From: Hellea balneolensis DSM 19091
GTDB taxonomy: Bacteria; Pseudomonadota; Alphaproteobacteria; Caulobacterales; Maricaulaceae
Direction of reading: 5' to 3'
NCBI RefSeq assembly: GCF_000428525.1
Contig: NZ_AUAC01000003.1
Span: forward strand, 1 to 64,000
Length of the DNA: 64,000 bases
The translations under genes were made by a program, and so were the position numbers. The notes under the pieces are model-generated. The model did not search any database. It saw only the letters and a list, made by a program, of their open reading frames with translations, and was not told the origin of the DNA. Shown piece by piece: positions 62,612 to 64,000 of the stretch. Numbering within the stretch: the first letter of the stretch is position 1; each line of letters begins with the position of its first letter.

Positions 62612-63614
62612 CCTTCAGTCAGCCGCCACATCAGACCGCACACTTGCTATGCTGCGCACAGCGCTTGGGCCTGTCATCACTCAGGCCTTAGATGATCCCA
62701 AGGTCATTGAGATTATGCTCAATCCCGATGGGCGTTTATGGCTCGATAAATTAGGCGTTGGCCGCTTTGATACTGATAGTGTTCTGACCCCTGATGAGGG
62801 CGAGCGCGTGGTTCGCCTTGTCGCCAATCACATTAATCAGGACGTGACAGCAAAAGCGCCAATTATCAGCGCAGAGCTTCCGGGGAATGGTGAGCGCTTT
62901 GAAGGCGTGCTGCCACCTGTTGTGTCAGCACCGTGTTTTTCCATTCGCAAAGGGGCCGTGGCAGTCTTCACATTAGACGATTACGTTAATGCGGGCAGCT
63001 TAACTTACGCGCAGTCGGAAGCCTTAAAATACGCTGTCACGTCTCGTCAAAACATCCTCATTGTTGGCGGCACATCTAGCGGTAAAACGACTCTGGCCAA
63101 TGCCTTATTGTCGGAAATATCGGACACAGGTGACCGCGTTCTTATTTTGGAAGATACGCGCGAGCTTCAATGCGCGGCCAAGGACACGGTGGCGCTTCGC
63201 ACACACGGCTTGAATGTCACGCTGGCGGATTTGGTGCGCTCGACACTGCGCCTTCGCCCTGACCGCATCATTGTCGGCGAAGTGCGCGGGCCTGAAGCCC
63301 TCGACATGCTCAAGGCTTGGACGACGGGTCATCCCGGCGGCATCGCGACCGTCCATGCAAATTCAGCAAAAGCGGCCTTGGGCCGGATTGAACAACTGAT
63401 TTTAGAGGGTGTGGCCATTGTTCCGCGGACTCTGATTGCGGAGGCCATCGACGTGGTTGTCTTCATTTCCGGGCGAGGTTCGAAACGCCGCGTGCAGACA
63501 ATCGCGCGCCTCATTGATGTGACCGACAAGGGCTATCAGCTCGAACCGCTCACAGCGTCGTCTTCCATTCCTAAACTCACATTTGACGGAGGTAACTCAT
63601 GTACGGACCACTAA
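62604..63614 (+). CDS. trbB: TrbB T4SS ATPase (VirB11-like)
   Basis: The 336-residue protein starts at the ATG at 62604; a longer frame overlapping the CopG-like gene is rejected. VirB11 features: Walker A GGTSSGKTT near 154-162, LEDTRELQ, and RPDRIIVGEVRGPEALDML. It drives pilus assembly and DNA transfer. It overlaps trbC by 16 nt. Confidence 0.93.
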   Translation: MSSLQSAATSDRTLAMLRTALGPVITQALDDPKVIEIMLNPDGRLWLDKLGVGRFDTDSVLTPDEGERVVRLVANHINQDVTAKAPIISAELPGNGERFEGVLPPVVSAPCFSIRKGAVAVFTLDDYVNAGSLTYAQSEALKYAVTSRQNILIVGGTSSGKTTLANALLSEISDTGDRVLILEDTRELQCAAKDTVALRTHGLNVTLADLVRSTLRLRPDRIIVGEVRGPEALDMLKAWTTGHPGGIATVHANSAKAALGRIEQLILEGVAIVPRTLIAEAIDVVVFISGRGSKRRVQTIARLIDVTDKGYQLEPLTASSSIPKLTFDGGNSCTDH

Positions 63615-63940
63615 CACACGGGACGATCAATCAACGGCTATTTTACGGGGCAGCAATCATTGTTCTGATTATGATGTTCATGCCACAGACGGCTCACGCA
63701 GCAGGTTCAGCGATGCCGTGGGAGGGGCCGCTGACAAGTATTCTGCAATCTATTGAAGGCCCGGTTGCCAAGATTTTTGGCACAATTGCGATCATCATGA
63801 CCGGCATTGGCCTCGCCTTTGGTGATGCGGGCGGCGGTATGCGCAATCTCATCAAGATTGTCTTTGGCCTGTCCATTGCCTTCACGGCGACAAGCTTCTT
63901 CCTGTCATTCTTCAGCTTTACAGGCGGCGCGGTCATCTAA
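63599..63940 (+). CDS. trbC: TrbC pilin precursor
   Basis: The 113-residue protein has a signal region (about 12-34) ending near AHAAG and two membrane helices, as in TrbC/VirB2 pilins. TraF, encoded at 50729, is the expected processing peptidase. The stop and the trbD start share one base (TAATG). Confidence 0.9.
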   Translation: MYGPLTHGTINQRLFYGAAIIVLIMMFMPQTAHAAGSAMPWEGPLTSILQSIEGPVAKIFGTIAIIMTGIGLAFGDAGGGMRNLIKIVFGLSIAFTATSFFLSFFSFTGGAVI

Positions 63941-64000
63941 TGGCAGACGCGTCCGCATATCAGCTTCCTGAGGGTTTCACCATTCCGGTGCGCCGTTCAT
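63940..64000 (+). CDS. trbD: TrbD, start of gene (cut by window edge)
   Basis: The frame from the ATG at 63940 begins MADASAYQLPEGFTIPVRRS, matching the N-terminus of TrbD, a small inner-membrane T4SS protein. Gene order trbB-trbC-trbD confirms it. Only 20 residues are visible. Confidence 0.85.
   Translation, partial: MADASAYQLPEGFTIPVRRS

Overview
The window looks like an alphaproteobacterial chromosome carrying two adjacent mobile regions. Supporting signs are a Tn4371-like conjugative core (TraF, relaxase, VirD4, TrbB, TrbC, TrbD) with DUF736/DUF2840/DUF2285 accessory genes, a GTTC-N7-GTTC type LexA box, and the style of the integrases and copper genes. The moderate GC content and the large RTX exoprotein would suit a marine lineage such as the Hyphomonadales/Maricaulales, but that placement is only a guess.

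1-4.4 kb: the 3' part of a very large secreted RTX protein with a lipase-like domain and a tryptophan-rich 11-residue repeat.

4.6-18.8 kb: a genomic island (called here island A) holding a type I restriction-modification operon (hsdM carries an in-frame amber codon; an extra gene sits between hsdS and hsdR). Next to it is a three-gene nucleotide-metabolism module: an exonuclease/DUF429/P-loop kinase fusion, a PurZ-like adenylosuccinate synthetase homologue with the catalytic Asp replaced by Ser, and a membrane-anchored dCTP deaminase/dUTPase-fold protein. It also has two tyrosine recombinases, an AlpA-like regulator and two less clear genes. Copies of a GTGCCCCCA-type repeat occur at both ends. 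The three-gene module is the best candidate for an undescribed system, possibly anti-phage.

18.85 kb to beyond the right edge: what looks like an integrative conjugative element (ICE). Its left boundary is a 45-nt 3' fragment of a tRNA-Thr(TGT) gene, followed by an integrase. Cargo in order: a NACHT ATPase with a PD-(D/E)xK-like N-terminus, divergent from a DUF4238/SEC-C protein; a HigBA-like toxin-antitoxin pair; a large copper-resistance block (Cus-type RND efflux operon, CsoR regulator, frameshifted copC, copD, DUF305 and glutaredoxin-MauE proteins, two ICMT-like methyltransferases, and a CDF transporter with a MerR regulator); and a trypsin-like protease. Two CsoR-type palindromes link the two halves of the copper block.

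43.9-64 kb: the ICE backbone. It runs through a structured non-coding segment, ardA, small genes, a ParB-family gene, a second long non-coding stretch, DUF736, DUF6499/DUF2285, an HTH protein, DUF2840, TraF, the relaxase and a lipoprotein. An AT-rich cargo block follows (a NitT/TauT-type ABC transporter plus an unknown membrane protein). Then come a LexA-boxed Y-family polymerase with a Zn-ribbon partner, VirD4, a CopG-like protein, TrbB, TrbC and the start of TrbD. No rRNA genes, CRISPR arrays or insertion sequences were seen.
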